A DNA stretch of 40,578 nucleotides from an uncultured Lachnospiraceae bacterium (GTDB taxonomy: Bacteria; Bacillota; Clostridia; Lachnospirales; Lachnospiraceae): the NCBI GenBank assembly GCA_910588865.1, contig CAJUSJ010000034.1, positions 1-40,578 on the forward strand. Direction: 5' to 3'. The notes under the pieces were generated by a model. The model had not been told where the DNA came from. It worked only from the letters and a program-made list of their open reading frames with translations, and did no database searches. Position numbers and translations under genes: made by a program. Positions within the stretch are counted from its first letter, which is position 1. Each line of letters begins with the position of its first letter. This document shows, in pieces, positions 15,558 through 24,877 of the stretch.

Positions 15558-16763
15558 TTACCAATACATATTCCAATCCGGCTTTATGAGCCTGGTCAGC
15601 ATCTCCATAAAGAAATAGTCTCCCCAGATGACACACTCATCCACCCCTGAATTGGCACAGGTGTTGTAAGGGGTCTTCTTTGCGTAGGTGCCGTGAAGCA
15701 GCTGTCCGTTGGAGACGGAGAAATCCTTCACTTGATAATTCTTGATCAGAGCAAAGGCCAGTTTTCTGGCAAGAGCCTGATAGTACTGTGCCTCCTCTTT
15801 GGGAAGATATTTGCTCATCTCCAAAAAGCCGCAGGCCGCGATAGCCCCTGACGAGGAATCCCTGGGCTGTTCCGCTTCATCCCCGTCGCCAAAGCCCAGA
15901 TCCCAGAAAGGACACAGATCCTTGGGAAGGTGTTTCAGAAAATATCCGGATACTCTCCGGAAATAATCCAGATACTCCGCCCGCCCTGTATTCTTGTAAG
16001 CGATGGCTGTCCCGTAGATACCCCAGGTCTGTCCTCTGGCCCAGGCTGAACTGTCCTTATAGCCCTGGCAGGTGGCCCCGTGGGAAAACCGGTCGGTCTC
16101 CGGGTCAAACATGATGGTGTGCCAGGTAGAATCATCTTCCCGGACAATATATTTCATGGTGGTGTGGATATGGTTTTCCGCCACCTCTTTGTACCGGGAT
16201 TCTCCGGTGATTTCCGTAGCCCAGTACAGAAGGGGAATGTTCAGCAGACAGTCGATAATGAGTCTGTGATTCTCCGGCGTGTCCATCTCTCCCCAAGCCT
16301 GTATGTATTTTCCCGTGGGCCTGTACCGGGTCATCAGCTGGTCCGCCGCCTTCAGAGCCGCCTCCCTGGCCTCCTGGCTTCCCGTCAGTTTGTAGGCTGA
16401 CACACAGGAGGGGGTGTAGAGAAATCCCAGGTCATGATGATCCACATAGTGCTTAATATTGATTCTCTCCAGGAAAGAGCTTACCTGTTTGTCTCCTGCC
16501 TCTTTAAAAAGACGGCGGTCCTCTTCATTTTCAGCGTTCTCGTAGGCCAGCCACACTTCCCCTGTCCAGAACCCGCTGGTCCAGTCTGTGTTGATACCCG
16601 GTGTATAAAAATTATTCTCGCTGTTGGCAGCCGGAAAATGAGTCTCAAAAGCAGGCAGATTCTGTTTTACCTGGTCAACACACTGTGCCATAGCCTCTTC
16701 CTGCTGCTTCTCATCTACCTCCGGATACTGTTCAATCTCCTGAATTGTAATCCATTTTTCCAA
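15558..16763 (-). CDS. Unsaturated glucuronyl hydrolase (GH88)
   Basis: This cytosolic alpha/alpha-barrel enzyme removes the 4,5-unsaturated uronic acid that lyases leave at the non-reducing end of glycosaminoglycan oligosaccharides; family members act by hydration of the double bond. Seen are DWTSGFWTGEVWLAYE, the HHDLGF motif whose Asp corresponds to the first conserved Asp, RLIIDCLLNIPLLYWA with the second Asp, SSAWARGQTWGIYG, and the WGDYFFMEML end. Length is about 400 residues, as in the family. I choose TTG at 16763, which has GAGAGGAG eight bases upstream. The alternative ATG at 16784 overlaps the stop of the preceding lyase gene and lacks a ribosome binding site. It is the last gene of the operon. 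Confidence 0.93.
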   Translation of the reverse strand: MEKWITIQEIEQYPEVDEKQQEEAMAQCVDQVKQNLPAFETHFPAANSENNFYTPGINTDWTSGFWTGEVWLAYENAENEEDRRLFKEAGDKQVSSFLERINIKHYVDHHDLGFLYTPSCVSAYKLTGSQEAREAALKAADQLMTRYRPTGKYIQAWGEMDTPENHRLIIDCLLNIPLLYWATEITGESRYKEVAENHIHTTMKYIVREDDSTWHTIMFDPETDRFSHGATCQGYKDSSAWARGQTWGIYGTAIAYKNTGRAEYLDYFRRVSGYFLKHLPKDLCPFWDLGFGDGDEAEQPRDSSSGAIAACGFLEMSKYLPKEEAQYYQALARKLAFALIKNYQVKDFSVSNGQLLHGTYAKKTPYNTCANSGVDECVIWGDYFFMEMLTRLIKPDWNMYW

Positions 16764-16777
16764 AATATTGTCTCCTC

Positions 16778-18790
16778 TCACCATTGTAAAACTGTCATAC
16801 AGGTTACCTTTTCTTTCAGATCGCAGACCATGGTTCTCCCCAGCCCATAGACTCCTCCAATCCCGTTGTAGTCTGACTGGTTTCCCACCTCGTGGCCCAG
16901 GAATACAATTCCCGCCTTTCTCTCCCCGGCACGGATTATGTATCCCTCTCCTTCTTGAACAGACAGCTCATGTCCATAAGCTTGGTTAAACACCGGCTCT
17001 CTGGTAATCTCCACCGGCTCTTTCCTCTGCCGTCTCACAAGGAAGGTGGTCAGTGACCTTACCTGGCGTCCTGTGACACACAGGCTGGTTCTCTGTCCTA
17101 TCTGGTTATAGTGCCTGGATATGGGAGACATTCCCAGCTCCATGGAGGCCTCCTTCCCCTCAGCGAAAGATTTCATGACAAAGCCGCACCTGCTGCCCCT
17201 GCCTTCTGTCCCCGTCTCTGTCCTGACCGCCTTTATGGTCTCCCCAAAGTGGAACATCTGAAGGATTTCCTCCGGAACAATCCCCAAAAACCGATCATTG
17301 ATGGCAAATATATCAAAATCCACCTGAAGGATTCTCCTCTGAACCACAATGCCCCGATCCAGATAACCTCCGTGGGTTCCTTCCAGAAACCGGTACTCTC
17401 CTTTCTCACAGACCTGATTGGGAAAACACTGGGGCAGAGACTCATAGGTCCAGGAATCTTTGCTCCCCGCATATTCCAGCCCCGCGATCATAGGCACATT
17501 GTGGGCCTGAGTCCCTTTCAGGGCATATCGCTGGGGAACATCCTTGTATGTGTACCTCCCGCTGTCCGCAAGCACTTCCTCACCATTAAGCCAAAGTCCC
17601 AGATGTAATTTGTCCTGATGGCCGTGACCGCCGCCCAGAGGCCCGTTTTTAAAATACAGCCAGTCTCCTTCTTCTCCCCAGGAACTTCTGACCACCACCT
17701 GACCGGAACAGGGAAGGTTCACAATCCCCGCTTTCTTTGTTCCTGTCTCCAGATTCCCATAATCCTCAAATCCCTCAGGGCCAAAGAGCCAGATGCTCTC
17801 ATAGTCCAGCTGCTGAAAAGCTCCTGCCTTTAACCGGCTGCTTTTTAGCACATAGGCCGCCTCTGTCAACAGGTCTCTCACATCTGTGTCGTCAGAATCT
17901 CCTGTCATAGGCTGATGGCACTGTGGATTCATCAAATCCATGGTGGCCCGGGCCATGTTCTCGATGATTCCCTTCTCCTCCTCTGAAAACGGGTCATCAC
18001 CCCAGATTCTGCCCAGCCGCAGAACTTCTACATAAGCCATGAGCACTTCATTGTGGTACATGGGAGACGCCTCCCACTGCATCCCGTCATCCATAATCTG
18101 AATGTGCAGTCCTGCTTTCAGAAAATGGCGGGCCCTCTCCACATACTCCTGGTTTTCCAGGATAAAACCCAGCAGGTACAGCCCTGTATACTCCATGACT
18201 CCCCAGTTGCTCTTTTTGGAAAATCCGATTTTGGGGTTTTCAAAGAGTCTTCTCCCATGGACTTCCAGCCCTTCCAGAAACCGGGCCGCCACCTCCTCTG
18301 TCACGTTAGAACTGTAAGCGCACAAAGCCATGGCCCGAACCCAGTAATCCGCCCTAAGTCCCGCATCCAGAGTCCTCCAGGTCAGATTTTCACTTTCCTC
18401 TGCCCAGGGCTCCTTCTCCAGCCAGTCCAGAAGCTGATACACCAGCTCACTTGCGTACCTCTCGTCTCCTGTTAGGCCATATGCCTGCCCCAGACAGATC
18501 CAAAAACGGTGCCGATTCATCTGAAATACAAATTCATTGTCCTCATGAAACACATATTTCCAGTCAATGTCTCCACAAAAATGTACCGGCTCCTGAGTCT
18601 GTTCCATATCCCATGGCAGCTGAAACCAAAATGTGCGGTCCAGAAGCTGATTGGCAGTGTCCATAGTCAGCCGGCACTCCTCCGGCCAATTCTCGCGGCA
18701 CAACCTGGCGCATTCTGCTTTCCGTTCTTTTCCGAGAGCCATCTTCTCACAGAACCGGCTCCACTGCCTTCTTTTTTTCTCATCCAACAT
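16778..18790 (-). CDS. Heparinase II/III-like polysaccharide lyase
   Basis: The 670-residue protein has an N-terminal alpha-toroid (about 1-330) and a C-terminal beta-sheet domain (about 370-660), the layout of heparinase II/III-type lyases. Recognisable segments are NWGVMEYTGLYLLG, the SPMYHNEVL segment with a likely catalytic Tyr, and NGPLGGGHGHQDKLHLGL with the His, followed by GEEVLADSGRYTY. No signal peptide is visible, so it should act in the cytosol on imported oligosaccharides, upstream of the GH88 enzyme. I choose ATG 18790 with AAAGGA eight bases before it; the frame extends to 18859 but that part overlaps the Gfo/Idh stub. The exact family (for example PL12, PL21 or PL33) and substrate are not decided by sequence alone. 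Confidence 0.87.
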   Translation of the reverse strand: MLDEKKRRQWSRFCEKMALGKERKAECARLCRENWPEECRLTMDTANQLLDRTFWFQLPWDMEQTQEPVHFCGDIDWKYVFHEDNEFVFQMNRHRFWICLGQAYGLTGDERYASELVYQLLDWLEKEPWAEESENLTWRTLDAGLRADYWVRAMALCAYSSNVTEEVAARFLEGLEVHGRRLFENPKIGFSKKSNWGVMEYTGLYLLGFILENQEYVERARHFLKAGLHIQIMDDGMQWEASPMYHNEVLMAYVEVLRLGRIWGDDPFSEEEKGIIENMARATMDLMNPQCHQPMTGDSDDTDVRDLLTEAAYVLKSSRLKAGAFQQLDYESIWLFGPEGFEDYGNLETGTKKAGIVNLPCSGQVVVRSSWGEEGDWLYFKNGPLGGGHGHQDKLHLGLWLNGEEVLADSGRYTYKDVPQRYALKGTQAHNVPMIAGLEYAGSKDSWTYESLPQCFPNQVCEKGEYRFLEGTHGGYLDRGIVVQRRILQVDFDIFAINDRFLGIVPEEILQMFHFGETIKAVRTETGTEGRGSRCGFVMKSFAEGKEASMELGMSPISRHYNQIGQRTSLCVTGRQVRSLTTFLVRRQRKEPVEITREPVFNQAYGHELSVQEGEGYIIRAGERKAGIVFLGHEVGNQSDYNGIGGVYGLGRTMVCDLKEKVTCMTVLQW

Positions 18791-18827
18791 GTTTATTGTC
18801 CTTTCAGCCCTCCGGCTCCATGATCTG

Positions 18828-18998
18828 TCACAGCCGTCTCTCCAGTCCGTACCGGGCAATAAACCCTTCTACCTCCGCGTCACTTCTGAAAGAATCGTTG
18901 TACACCTCCACATATTTCACGCATCCGTCCTTTTTCATGGAATCTCCGAATCCCATGGGATGGGAAGTGTCAATGTTCACGGCTCCGACTGGAATCAC
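18828..18998 (-). pseudogene. Truncated Gfo/Idh/MocA-type oxidoreductase (N-terminal stub)
   Basis: A 56-codon frame begins with GTG at 18998, overlapping the sulfatase stop codon in a GTGA arrangement. It reads VIPVGAVNIDTSHPMGFGDS, then MKKDGCVKYVEVYNDSFRSD and AEVEGFIARYGLERRL before a TGA. The VNIDTSHP..F and YVEVYNDSFRSDAEVEGF blocks resemble the N-terminal part of Gfo/Idh/MocA-like oxidoreductases that often neighbour sulfatases in such loci. A complete enzyme would have about 350 residues, and the next gene starts only 38 bases downstream, so most of the gene has been lost. A short functional protein is less likely. I infer an internal deletion that kept the first exon-like stub and the operon order. 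Confidence 0.6.
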
Positions 18999-20419
18999 CG
19001 ATTCTCACCTGCTTCCTGTTTCCAATTTTCCAAAAATCCGTCTTGTTGTCTTTCCATCCACCGAAGGATCTGCTCCTCCAGCTTCCTGGCCGTCTGTCTG
19101 TTCTCTTCCACAGTCAGATCGGCGGGATGCTGCTGATACCTGTCCTTTTGGTTATAGTAAAGATAACGTCTGGGCTTTGGCTCCACATCGTAACCCAGTT
19201 CCATGACATAGGTACAATCCCAGGTCCGAACTCCCCTCCATCCGAAGGCTCTGGGGTCTTTTCCGTGTTCTTCAAATTTTTTAACAAAAATGTCTCTTCC
19301 GGGACAGGCGCAGAGAAAACTTACTCTGTCAAAGTCTTCTTTGTCTGTCACCAGAAATTCTGAGCAATCCTCACCTTCCACCGTATCCGGAATCTCCGCC
19401 TCCAGAAGTCCCAGGACGGTGGGCATCATGTCCTGACTTCCGATACAGGTACGGCATACTGGTTTGTCATTACCTGGGACACGGACCACGAAAGGAATCC
19501 GCACCGACTCCTCATACCACACATGTTTTCCCATGAGACCGTGGGAACCCATCATGTCTCCGTGGTCTGAGGAGAGAACAATCACCGTGTTGTCATAGAG
19601 TCCTTTTTCTTTTAAAAATTCCATAAGCCGTCCGAACTGGTCATCCAGTCCGCTGACCGCTCCATAGTACTGCCGTGTGGCAAGCTTTAACTCTTCTTCT
19701 GTATAGTTTACCTGCTCTCCTGTATGGTGATGAATCCTATCAAGGTTTACATTGGCCTTAAGCTCCACATCCGGGTACAGATCTACATACTTTTGGGGTA
19801 CCTGATCATAAGGGCTGTGAGGTGGATTCCAGGCAAGGTACAGGGCAAAAGGCTGGTCCTGATTTCTCACTGTCTCAAGATACTCCATAGCCTTCTCTGT
19901 CTCATGCTCCACTGACCACTTTCCCGGACAGATCATCTGGGGCGTGTCCTGCCAGTAGTGAGGAGTCAGGTGCATATCATAAGTTCCATAAGAATACCAG
20001 TAGTCGAAACCGTGCCGCCGGACTCCCGGAGGCGTGAACGCGTCCCAGTCTCTGGCACCGGACTCCGGATTTTCACAGTGATTCTGTTCCGGCTCATCCA
20101 GATGCCATTTTCCGATGTAGGCGGTCTGGTATCCCGCCGCCTTCAGGGCCTGCCCCATGCCGATCTCATGATCAAGAAGCCTCACTGAAAGCCCTGTCTT
20201 GCAGTTGGTAAACATCCCCAGGGAAAGAGGATACTTTCCCGTAAGCAGACTGGCCCGGTGAGGAGAGCACACGGGAAACGTGCTGAAAGCATGGTCACAG
20301 TAGGTGGCATCCTGACAGAATTTATCCATGTTGGGGGTCAGCACCGGATCCTCGCGGGAAGCTCCCATGGCGCCGGCCCTCCACTGGTCCGCGAACACAA
20401 ACAACAGATTTTTTTTCAT
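18995..20419 (-). CDS. Sulfatase (Cys-type, formylglycine-dependent)
   Basis: The 474-residue protein is an S1-type sulfatase. The core motif CSPHRASLLTGK begins at Cys51, the residue converted to formylglycine by a radical-SAM maturase (anSME) in anaerobes; no maturase gene is in this window. Metal-site features are FADQWR near the N-terminus and LSSDHGDMMGSHGL in the middle, and YIGKWHLDE contains the usual GKWH. There is no signal peptide, so it should desulfate imported sugars in the cytosol. I choose ATG 20419 with AAAGGTG upstream; a GTG at 20428 overlapping the previous stop is possible. The position of the removed sulfate cannot be read from the sequence, but the lyase/GH88 neighbourhood points to sulfated glycosaminoglycans. 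Confidence 0.94.
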   Translation of the reverse strand: MKKNLLFVFADQWRAGAMGASREDPVLTPNMDKFCQDATYCDHAFSTFPVCSPHRASLLTGKYPLSLGMFTNCKTGLSVRLLDHEIGMGQALKAAGYQTAYIGKWHLDEPEQNHCENPESGARDWDAFTPPGVRRHGFDYWYSYGTYDMHLTPHYWQDTPQMICPGKWSVEHETEKAMEYLETVRNQDQPFALYLAWNPPHSPYDQVPQKYVDLYPDVELKANVNLDRIHHHTGEQVNYTEEELKLATRQYYGAVSGLDDQFGRLMEFLKEKGLYDNTVIVLSSDHGDMMGSHGLMGKHVWYEESVRIPFVVRVPGNDKPVCRTCIGSQDMMPTVLGLLEAEIPDTVEGEDCSEFLVTDKEDFDRVSFLCACPGRDIFVKKFEEHGKDPRAFGWRGVRTWDCTYVMELGYDVEPKPRRYLYYNQKDRYQQHPADLTVEENRQTARKLEEQILRWMERQQDGFLENWKQEAGENR

Positions 20420-20424
20420 TGTCT

Positions 20425-21630
20425 TCACCTTTCCGCGGGGATAAGCTCAATCATCAGATCTGCCTCACCCGCCAGTTTTTCTTCGTCAAGATCAATCCCA
20501 AATCCGTCTTTTAACTTAATATCAATGGGATTTTTGGAGCTGTCCGTGGCAAGGCTTTTGACACAGCGATAGAAAAAGTCTGATTCTTTCCTTTTCTCCG
20601 TAGCCTCCACCCACCGGGCTCCAAGGCCCCATGCCAGCTGCTGCCAAATGGTGGCTGAAGGGCCTACCAGACTGTCGTCGCCGATCATCAGACCGGCTCC
20701 AAGGTCCTTAATCCGGCGTGCCAGAACCACCGCGTCCACGATGGAGCCGGCAGAATCCGGGTGGATGTTATAGATTTCTCCCATACCCCGGCAGATTTCT
20801 TTTATGGAACAACGGGAAGGCCGCATAGGATAATCAGGAATCAGCTCTAAGGGGCGGACCTGGCTCTGAAGAGCCACCCACTCTTCCCGGCTCAAAAAGG
20901 CCGGGTCCTCGCAGGCACTGAGTCCTGCTTCTCTCAGGTTTTTCATATCATCAGCGATCTGCTCCAGGCTGGTTTTGTCTCCTTCCATCCGGTATCCACA
21001 GTTTACGTCGCCGATGAGGAAGGTCTCCTCCTGGGGACAGATCCGCCTCACGGTCCGGATGATCTCACAGTCAAGGCCTGTTCTGCCAAACAGCTTTACC
21101 TTAATAAACCTGCTCTTTCCCTGATTCCTGGCCCAGGAGGCGCTCTCCTCCACCTCATCCAAGTCGTCGCTGAGAATCACATGGACACCGCATACCGGCT
21201 GTTTTTCCGTCAGTCCCAAAAGGGAGTTGGCCGAACGCCCTGTTAACTTTCCGCACAGGTCGATGAGAGCCATCTCCGTCATCTCCACAAGCTGTTCCGG
21301 CCACAGACCCTGACAATTTCTCACTTCTTTGAGAGCCTTCCCAGCCTCCAGCCCCGGCAGTCCTTCCAGCAGCTTGCTCCAGGGCTCAAGAGACGCTTCC
21401 GGCTGGTTGACGGACATAACGCACTCGGCGAACCCGTTTTTTCCCTGAGCCGAGACTTTGATGATCACATGCTGACGGCTGGACCATGTGCCGAAGCTAA
21501 AATGCTTTAATGCATGGATGTTTTTCATATACAAACGTATTTTATCAATTTGTCCTTCTACAGCGTACAGTCTGCCTAAAATTTTTTCACGCTGACTGTC
21601 ATAGGAGGCCAATTCATTTTCCAAACTCAT
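20425..21630 (-). CDS. Enolase-superfamily (mandelate racemase/muconate lactonizing type) enzyme
   Basis: The 401-residue protein has the capping domain and TIM-barrel layout of the enolase superfamily. Visible are the base-bearing strand FIKVKLFG, the three metal-ligand strands LIGDVNCGY (Asp), ACEDPAFLS (Glu) and ELIPDYPMRP (Asp), and MIGDDSLVGPSAT near the C-terminus. Relatives abstract a proton alpha to a carboxylate, typically dehydrating or racemising sugar acids. In this operon it probably handles a uronic-acid-derived acid, but the substrate is not known. The first 27 residues are an extension before the usual start of the fold. ATG follows the stop codon of the permease gene after one base, and its own stop lies against the sulfatase start, so translation is coupled. 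Confidence 0.85.
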   Translation of the reverse strand: MSLENELASYDSQREKILGRLYAVEGQIDKIRLYMKNIHALKHFSFGTWSSRQHVIIKVSAQGKNGFAECVMSVNQPEASLEPWSKLLEGLPGLEAGKALKEVRNCQGLWPEQLVEMTEMALIDLCGKLTGRSANSLLGLTEKQPVCGVHVILSDDLDEVEESASWARNQGKSRFIKVKLFGRTGLDCEIIRTVRRICPQEETFLIGDVNCGYRMEGDKTSLEQIADDMKNLREAGLSACEDPAFLSREEWVALQSQVRPLELIPDYPMRPSRCSIKEICRGMGEIYNIHPDSAGSIVDAVVLARRIKDLGAGLMIGDDSLVGPSATIWQQLAWGLGARWVEATEKRKESDFFYRCVKSLATDSSKNPIDIKLKDGFGIDLDEEKLAGEADLMIELIPAER

Positions 21631-21631
21631 A

Positions 21632-22516
21632 TTATCCTTTCACACCGCCTGTAAGTCCGCCTACAATATACTTGCTCAGGGCGATATACAAAATAAAGGT
21701 TGGCAGGAACACGATGATCACTGCCGCGAACAGTCCGCACCAGTCTCCGCTGTACTGCATTCCGTTGATCATGGAGAACAATCCCAGGGCCACAGGCCGC
21801 AGTTTCTCCGAGTTGACAAACAGCAGGGATAAAAAGTACTCGTTCCAGACGTTCACAAAGTTAAAGATGGTAACCGTAATCAGTCCGCCCTGGGCCATGG
21901 GAAACACGATCTTCCAGAAGGCCTTGATGGGATGGCATCCGTCGATGGCCGCCGCCTCCTCATAGGAGCGGGAGATATTTTCAAAGTAAGCCATCAGAAA
22001 GATGGTGGTATAAGGAATTTTTGTGGCCACGAACAAGGCGATCAGCACGATCCTGTTGGAGATCTCGTCGCGCAGAAGCCCGGCCCTGGCGATAATCATG
22101 TACAGGGGGATGATCACCATGATCACCGGCACTCCCGTGGTGGCCGCCAGCATTGTCTTTATGGCTCCTGAACCCGGAAACTTAAACCGCTGAAGCACAT
22201 AGGAGTAGGGGGCGCAGACCAGAATCAGCAGGGCGCAGGAGACCACCGCGTACAGCAGCGAGTTCATAAAGTACACCGATACATTGGAGGCTACCCACAC
22301 CCGGGAATAATTTTCAAAATGGAGCCCGCTGCTGAACTCAAAGATGGTTCCCCGGAAGATGTCTCCTGTGGTGGACAGGCTGGCGGCGATAACCCAGATC
22401 AGGATAATAGCCGTAAAGCCCACCCAGGTCATAAGCACCAGATATCCGGGGGCCAGAGCCAGCTCTTTTTTCAGATTAAAGGGGTTGACTGATTGTTCTT
22501 TATTTTTCTTCCACAC
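21632..22516 (-). CDS. ABC sugar transporter permease (MalG type)
   Basis: The 294-residue protein has six hydrophobic segments and the EAA loop typical of carbohydrate ABC permeases, here EEAAAIDGCHPIKAFWKIVFP shortened to its core EEAAAIDGCHPIKAFW. It belongs to the CUT1-type importer formed with the neighbouring permease and the binding lipoprotein. It starts with GTG at 22516, six bases after AAGGAGG; that Shine-Dalgarno overlaps the stop codon of the previous permease gene. An out-of-frame ATG lies two bases earlier. No ATPase is encoded in the locus, as is usual for CUT1 systems in Firmicutes that share an MsmX-like ATPase. Confidence 0.93.
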   Translation of the reverse strand: MWKKNKEQSVNPFNLKKELALAPGYLVLMTWVGFTAIILIWVIAASLSTTGDIFRGTIFEFSSGLHFENYSRVWVASNVSVYFMNSLLYAVVSCALLILVCAPYSYVLQRFKFPGSGAIKTMLAATTGVPVIMVIIPLYMIIARAGLLRDEISNRIVLIALFVATKIPYTTIFLMAYFENISRSYEEAAAIDGCHPIKAFWKIVFPMAQGGLITVTIFNFVNVWNEYFLSLLFVNSEKLRPVALGLFSMINGMQYSGDWCGLFAAVIIVFLPTFILYIALSKYIVGGLTGGVKG

Positions 22517-22527
22517 ATTGAACCTCC

Positions 22528-23436
22528 TTAGAATTCCAGGTCATCGTCTTTGATCAGACGGTTCACTACGGTAAATATAAACACAATGAACAGACAGAGC
22601 ATAACGCCCACAGCGGCCGCGATCCCCGCATCCCGCCGGATCTCGTCCACGTTCTCCGCCCCAAACAGCTTATCATACATATAAACCATGGGAACCACTG
22701 TGGAGGTGTCGGCGCTGATTGGAGAAAACAGTTTGGACCAGATAAAGAATCCGGAAACACTGATGGACCACATGATAATGTTGGTTCGGAAAATGCCTTT
22801 GAGCAGAGGCAGGGTAATGTACAAAAACTGCTTCACTTTGTTGGCTCCGTCAATGGCAGCCGCCTCATAATAGTCAATGCCGATGCGCTCAATGCCGCTG
22901 ACCCAGATAAGCATAAAGTGTCCGATCATGCCGAAACAGTAAGAGATCAGCAGGGCCCAGAACTTAAAGTCACCTCCAAGCCATTGAATCCCCGCCAGCG
23001 AGTCCAGATGGAGCGCGGAGAAAAACTTTGTCAAGAATCCGTAGGATGGATTAAAAATGTACTGAATCCACATGGTCGCCATGGCCACCGCGCTGATCAC
23101 ATTGGGCAGATAGATAGCTGCCTGGAAGAAACCTCTTCCCCTGACGCCATTTTTAAGGATCACCGCCAACAGCAGGGAGATTCCCAATGTGATCACGCCG
23201 CCGATCAAAAAGATCTTGGCCAGATTGATCCAAGAGGCCTGATACAGCGAGTTTTTCATCAGGCTCACGTAATTCTCTATGCCGTTAAACTTCCATTTAT
23301 CCACGGAATCCGTGATCTCCTGGATAGAGAAAAAACTCATGAACACGGTGCGGACAATGGGGTATACCATTGTCACCAGGAACAACAATGTGCCTGGCAG
23401 AGCAAAGGCCACTACCATACTTCGATTTCTTTTCAT
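22528..23436 (-). CDS. ABC sugar transporter permease (MalF type)
   Basis: The 302-residue protein carries six transmembrane segments and the EAA motif YYEAAAIDGANKVKQFLYIT. It is the partner of the MalG-type permease. I choose ATG 23436, which has AAAGGA seven bases upstream; the open frame extends to 23499, but that part crosses a perfect hairpin (23459-23490) and has no ribosome binding site. Cargo is inferred from the neighbours to be an unsaturated, possibly sulfated, oligosaccharide. Confidence 0.93.
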   Translation of the reverse strand: MKRNRSMVVAFALPGTLLFLVTMVYPIVRTVFMSFFSIQEITDSVDKWKFNGIENYVSLMKNSLYQASWINLAKIFLIGGVITLGISLLLAVILKNGVRGRGFFQAAIYLPNVISAVAMATMWIQYIFNPSYGFLTKFFSALHLDSLAGIQWLGGDFKFWALLISYCFGMIGHFMLIWVSGIERIGIDYYEAAAIDGANKVKQFLYITLPLLKGIFRTNIIMWSISVSGFFIWSKLFSPISADTSTVVPMVYMYDKLFGAENVDEIRRDAGIAAAVGVMLCLFIVFIFTVVNRLIKDDDLEF

Positions 23437-23458
23437 TTGCCAGTCCTTTCTTTTTAAA

Positions 23459-23490
23459 GATGGCGTACAACGAAAGGATTGTACGCCATC
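23459..23490 (-). promoter_or_regulatory. Perfect hairpin between the binding-protein and permease genes
   Basis: GATGGCGTACAA (23459-23470) and TTGTACGCCATC (23479-23490) form a 12-bp stem with an 8-base loop, lying 31 bases after the binding-protein stop. On the minus strand it is followed by TTTAAAAAG, a weak T-run. It probably stabilises the 3' end of the binding-protein message or partly terminates it, giving more binding protein than permease, as in other binding-protein transport operons. Confidence 0.65.
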
Positions 23491-23521
23491 TGTCTCCATT
23501 GCCAGTTATTGCCTGACGGTC

Positions 23522-24877
23522 TTAGTTTTTGGATGCTGCCAGCATGTTGGACACAAACTCCTCCGCCGTGCAGGTTCCCGCGTACAGCTTCATCAGGTTT
23601 TCCTTCAGAGCGGGAGTGATGTCCGGGTTGTTCTCAAGGCCGCCGGAGGTAGCGAAAAGCTCTGTACAATTTTCCATATAGGGCTTGGCCTCCTGAAGCT
23701 GCTCAGGCCAGGACTCGTTGTTCATGTCCGCCGGCAGAGCCAGGCTTTCCTGAGCCAGCCTCACATCCCAGCTTCCCCTGGTGAGCTTCTCGATCAGGGC
23801 AAAGGCCGCCTCCGGGTTGGCGCACTTCTTTGTGATGGCAAAGCTCTGATTGCCGATAACCAGGGCCTCCTGTCCGTTGATACCGTTGTCTACTTCCGGA
23901 TAAGCGAAGAATCCCCACCTGAAATCCGGTCCGGTAATGGTCTTTGTCTCATTGACCACATAAGTTCCCGCGCAGTACATAGCTACCCGCCCGGTGGCCA
24001 GCTCTGTGTTCTGTCCTGTAGGCCATACATTGGCGCCTACCTGCGGGGAGAAATACCCCTTGGAAGCCAGGTCCTCAAAGCTCTTGGCGGCAGCCAGAAC
24101 TTCTTCCCTGTCCCACAGGCCCTCGTTGACTACTTTCTTTACCTCTTCATCTCCGATGAGGCGGGCCAGATGCTGTCCGAAAGCCTGCATCGCGTAGGCG
24201 TCGTCCGTGGTCAGAGGAATATATCCCGCGTCTTTCAGCTTCTGACAGGCGTCCACAAAATCCGCCCAGCTCACCGGAGCCTTGTCAATGCCCGCTTTGT
24301 CAAACATGTCTTTGTTGTATAAGTAACCATTGGCCTTCATCTGATAAGGGATCTCGTAGAGCTGCCCGTCGCTGTAATAGCTTCTGTTCAGCGTCATCAG
24401 GGCCGGGTTGGTGTCCTTTTCATAGTCGCGTTCTTTCATCAGTTCTTCCAGACTGATAATGCGGTCTCCGTAATTGCTCTTGTTGCCCGCGCCGTCAAAC
24501 AGGTCCACCTGCTGGTCAGCATCCAGGGCCGGGATCAGGCCTTCCTTGATGCCCTTTCTCCCCTTAAACTGGAGATCAACCTCAGCGCCGGTCTCCGCCT
24601 CAAACTCCCTCACCGCCTCAGTGATCACCATGCCCTGGGGCTCCGTGGACTCCCAGTTGGACCAGTATACCAGCTTCACTCCGGCAAATTCCCCTGTTCC
24701 TCCTGATGTTCCCGCCGCCTGGGTTGTGGCCGCGGTGGTCTCGCCGGACCCTGCCGCCGGGGTTGTTCCCGCTGTGCCTGCCTGATCTCCGGACGAGCTG
24801 CCGCCGCACCCGGCTAAAATCGTTGTGACTAATGCTCCGCAAATTGCCAGGCTGGTCCATTTTTTAGATTTTTTCAT
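23522..24877 (-). CDS. Extracellular sugar-binding lipoprotein of the ABC importer
   Basis: The 451-residue protein starts MKKSKKWTSLAICG and has a lipobox LAGC (Cys near residue 23), so it is anchored in the outer leaflet. A Gly/Ser/Thr/Ala-rich linker (about 24-62) precedes the solute-binding fold (KLVYWSNWESTEPQG, then YEIPYQMKANGYLYNKDMFD, and the family's WGFFAYP and GNQSFAITKKCANPEAA segments). It captures the lyase product for the two permeases. I choose ATG 24877, with GGAGG eight bases upstream; this start overlaps the end of the LacI gene by 14 bases. The frame continues to 24916 without a ribosome binding site. Confidence 0.95.
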   Translation of the reverse strand: MKKSKKWTSLAICGALVTTILAGCGGSSSGDQAGTAGTTPAAGSGETTAATTQAAGTSGGTGEFAGVKLVYWSNWESTEPQGMVITEAVREFEAETGAEVDLQFKGRKGIKEGLIPALDADQQVDLFDGAGNKSNYGDRIISLEELMKERDYEKDTNPALMTLNRSYYSDGQLYEIPYQMKANGYLYNKDMFDKAGIDKAPVSWADFVDACQKLKDAGYIPLTTDDAYAMQAFGQHLARLIGDEEVKKVVNEGLWDREEVLAAAKSFEDLASKGYFSPQVGANVWPTGQNTELATGRVAMYCAGTYVVNETKTITGPDFRWGFFAYPEVDNGINGQEALVIGNQSFAITKKCANPEAAFALIEKLTRGSWDVRLAQESLALPADMNNESWPEQLQEAKPYMENCTELFATSGGLENNPDITPALKENLMKLYAGTCTAEEFVSNMLAASKN

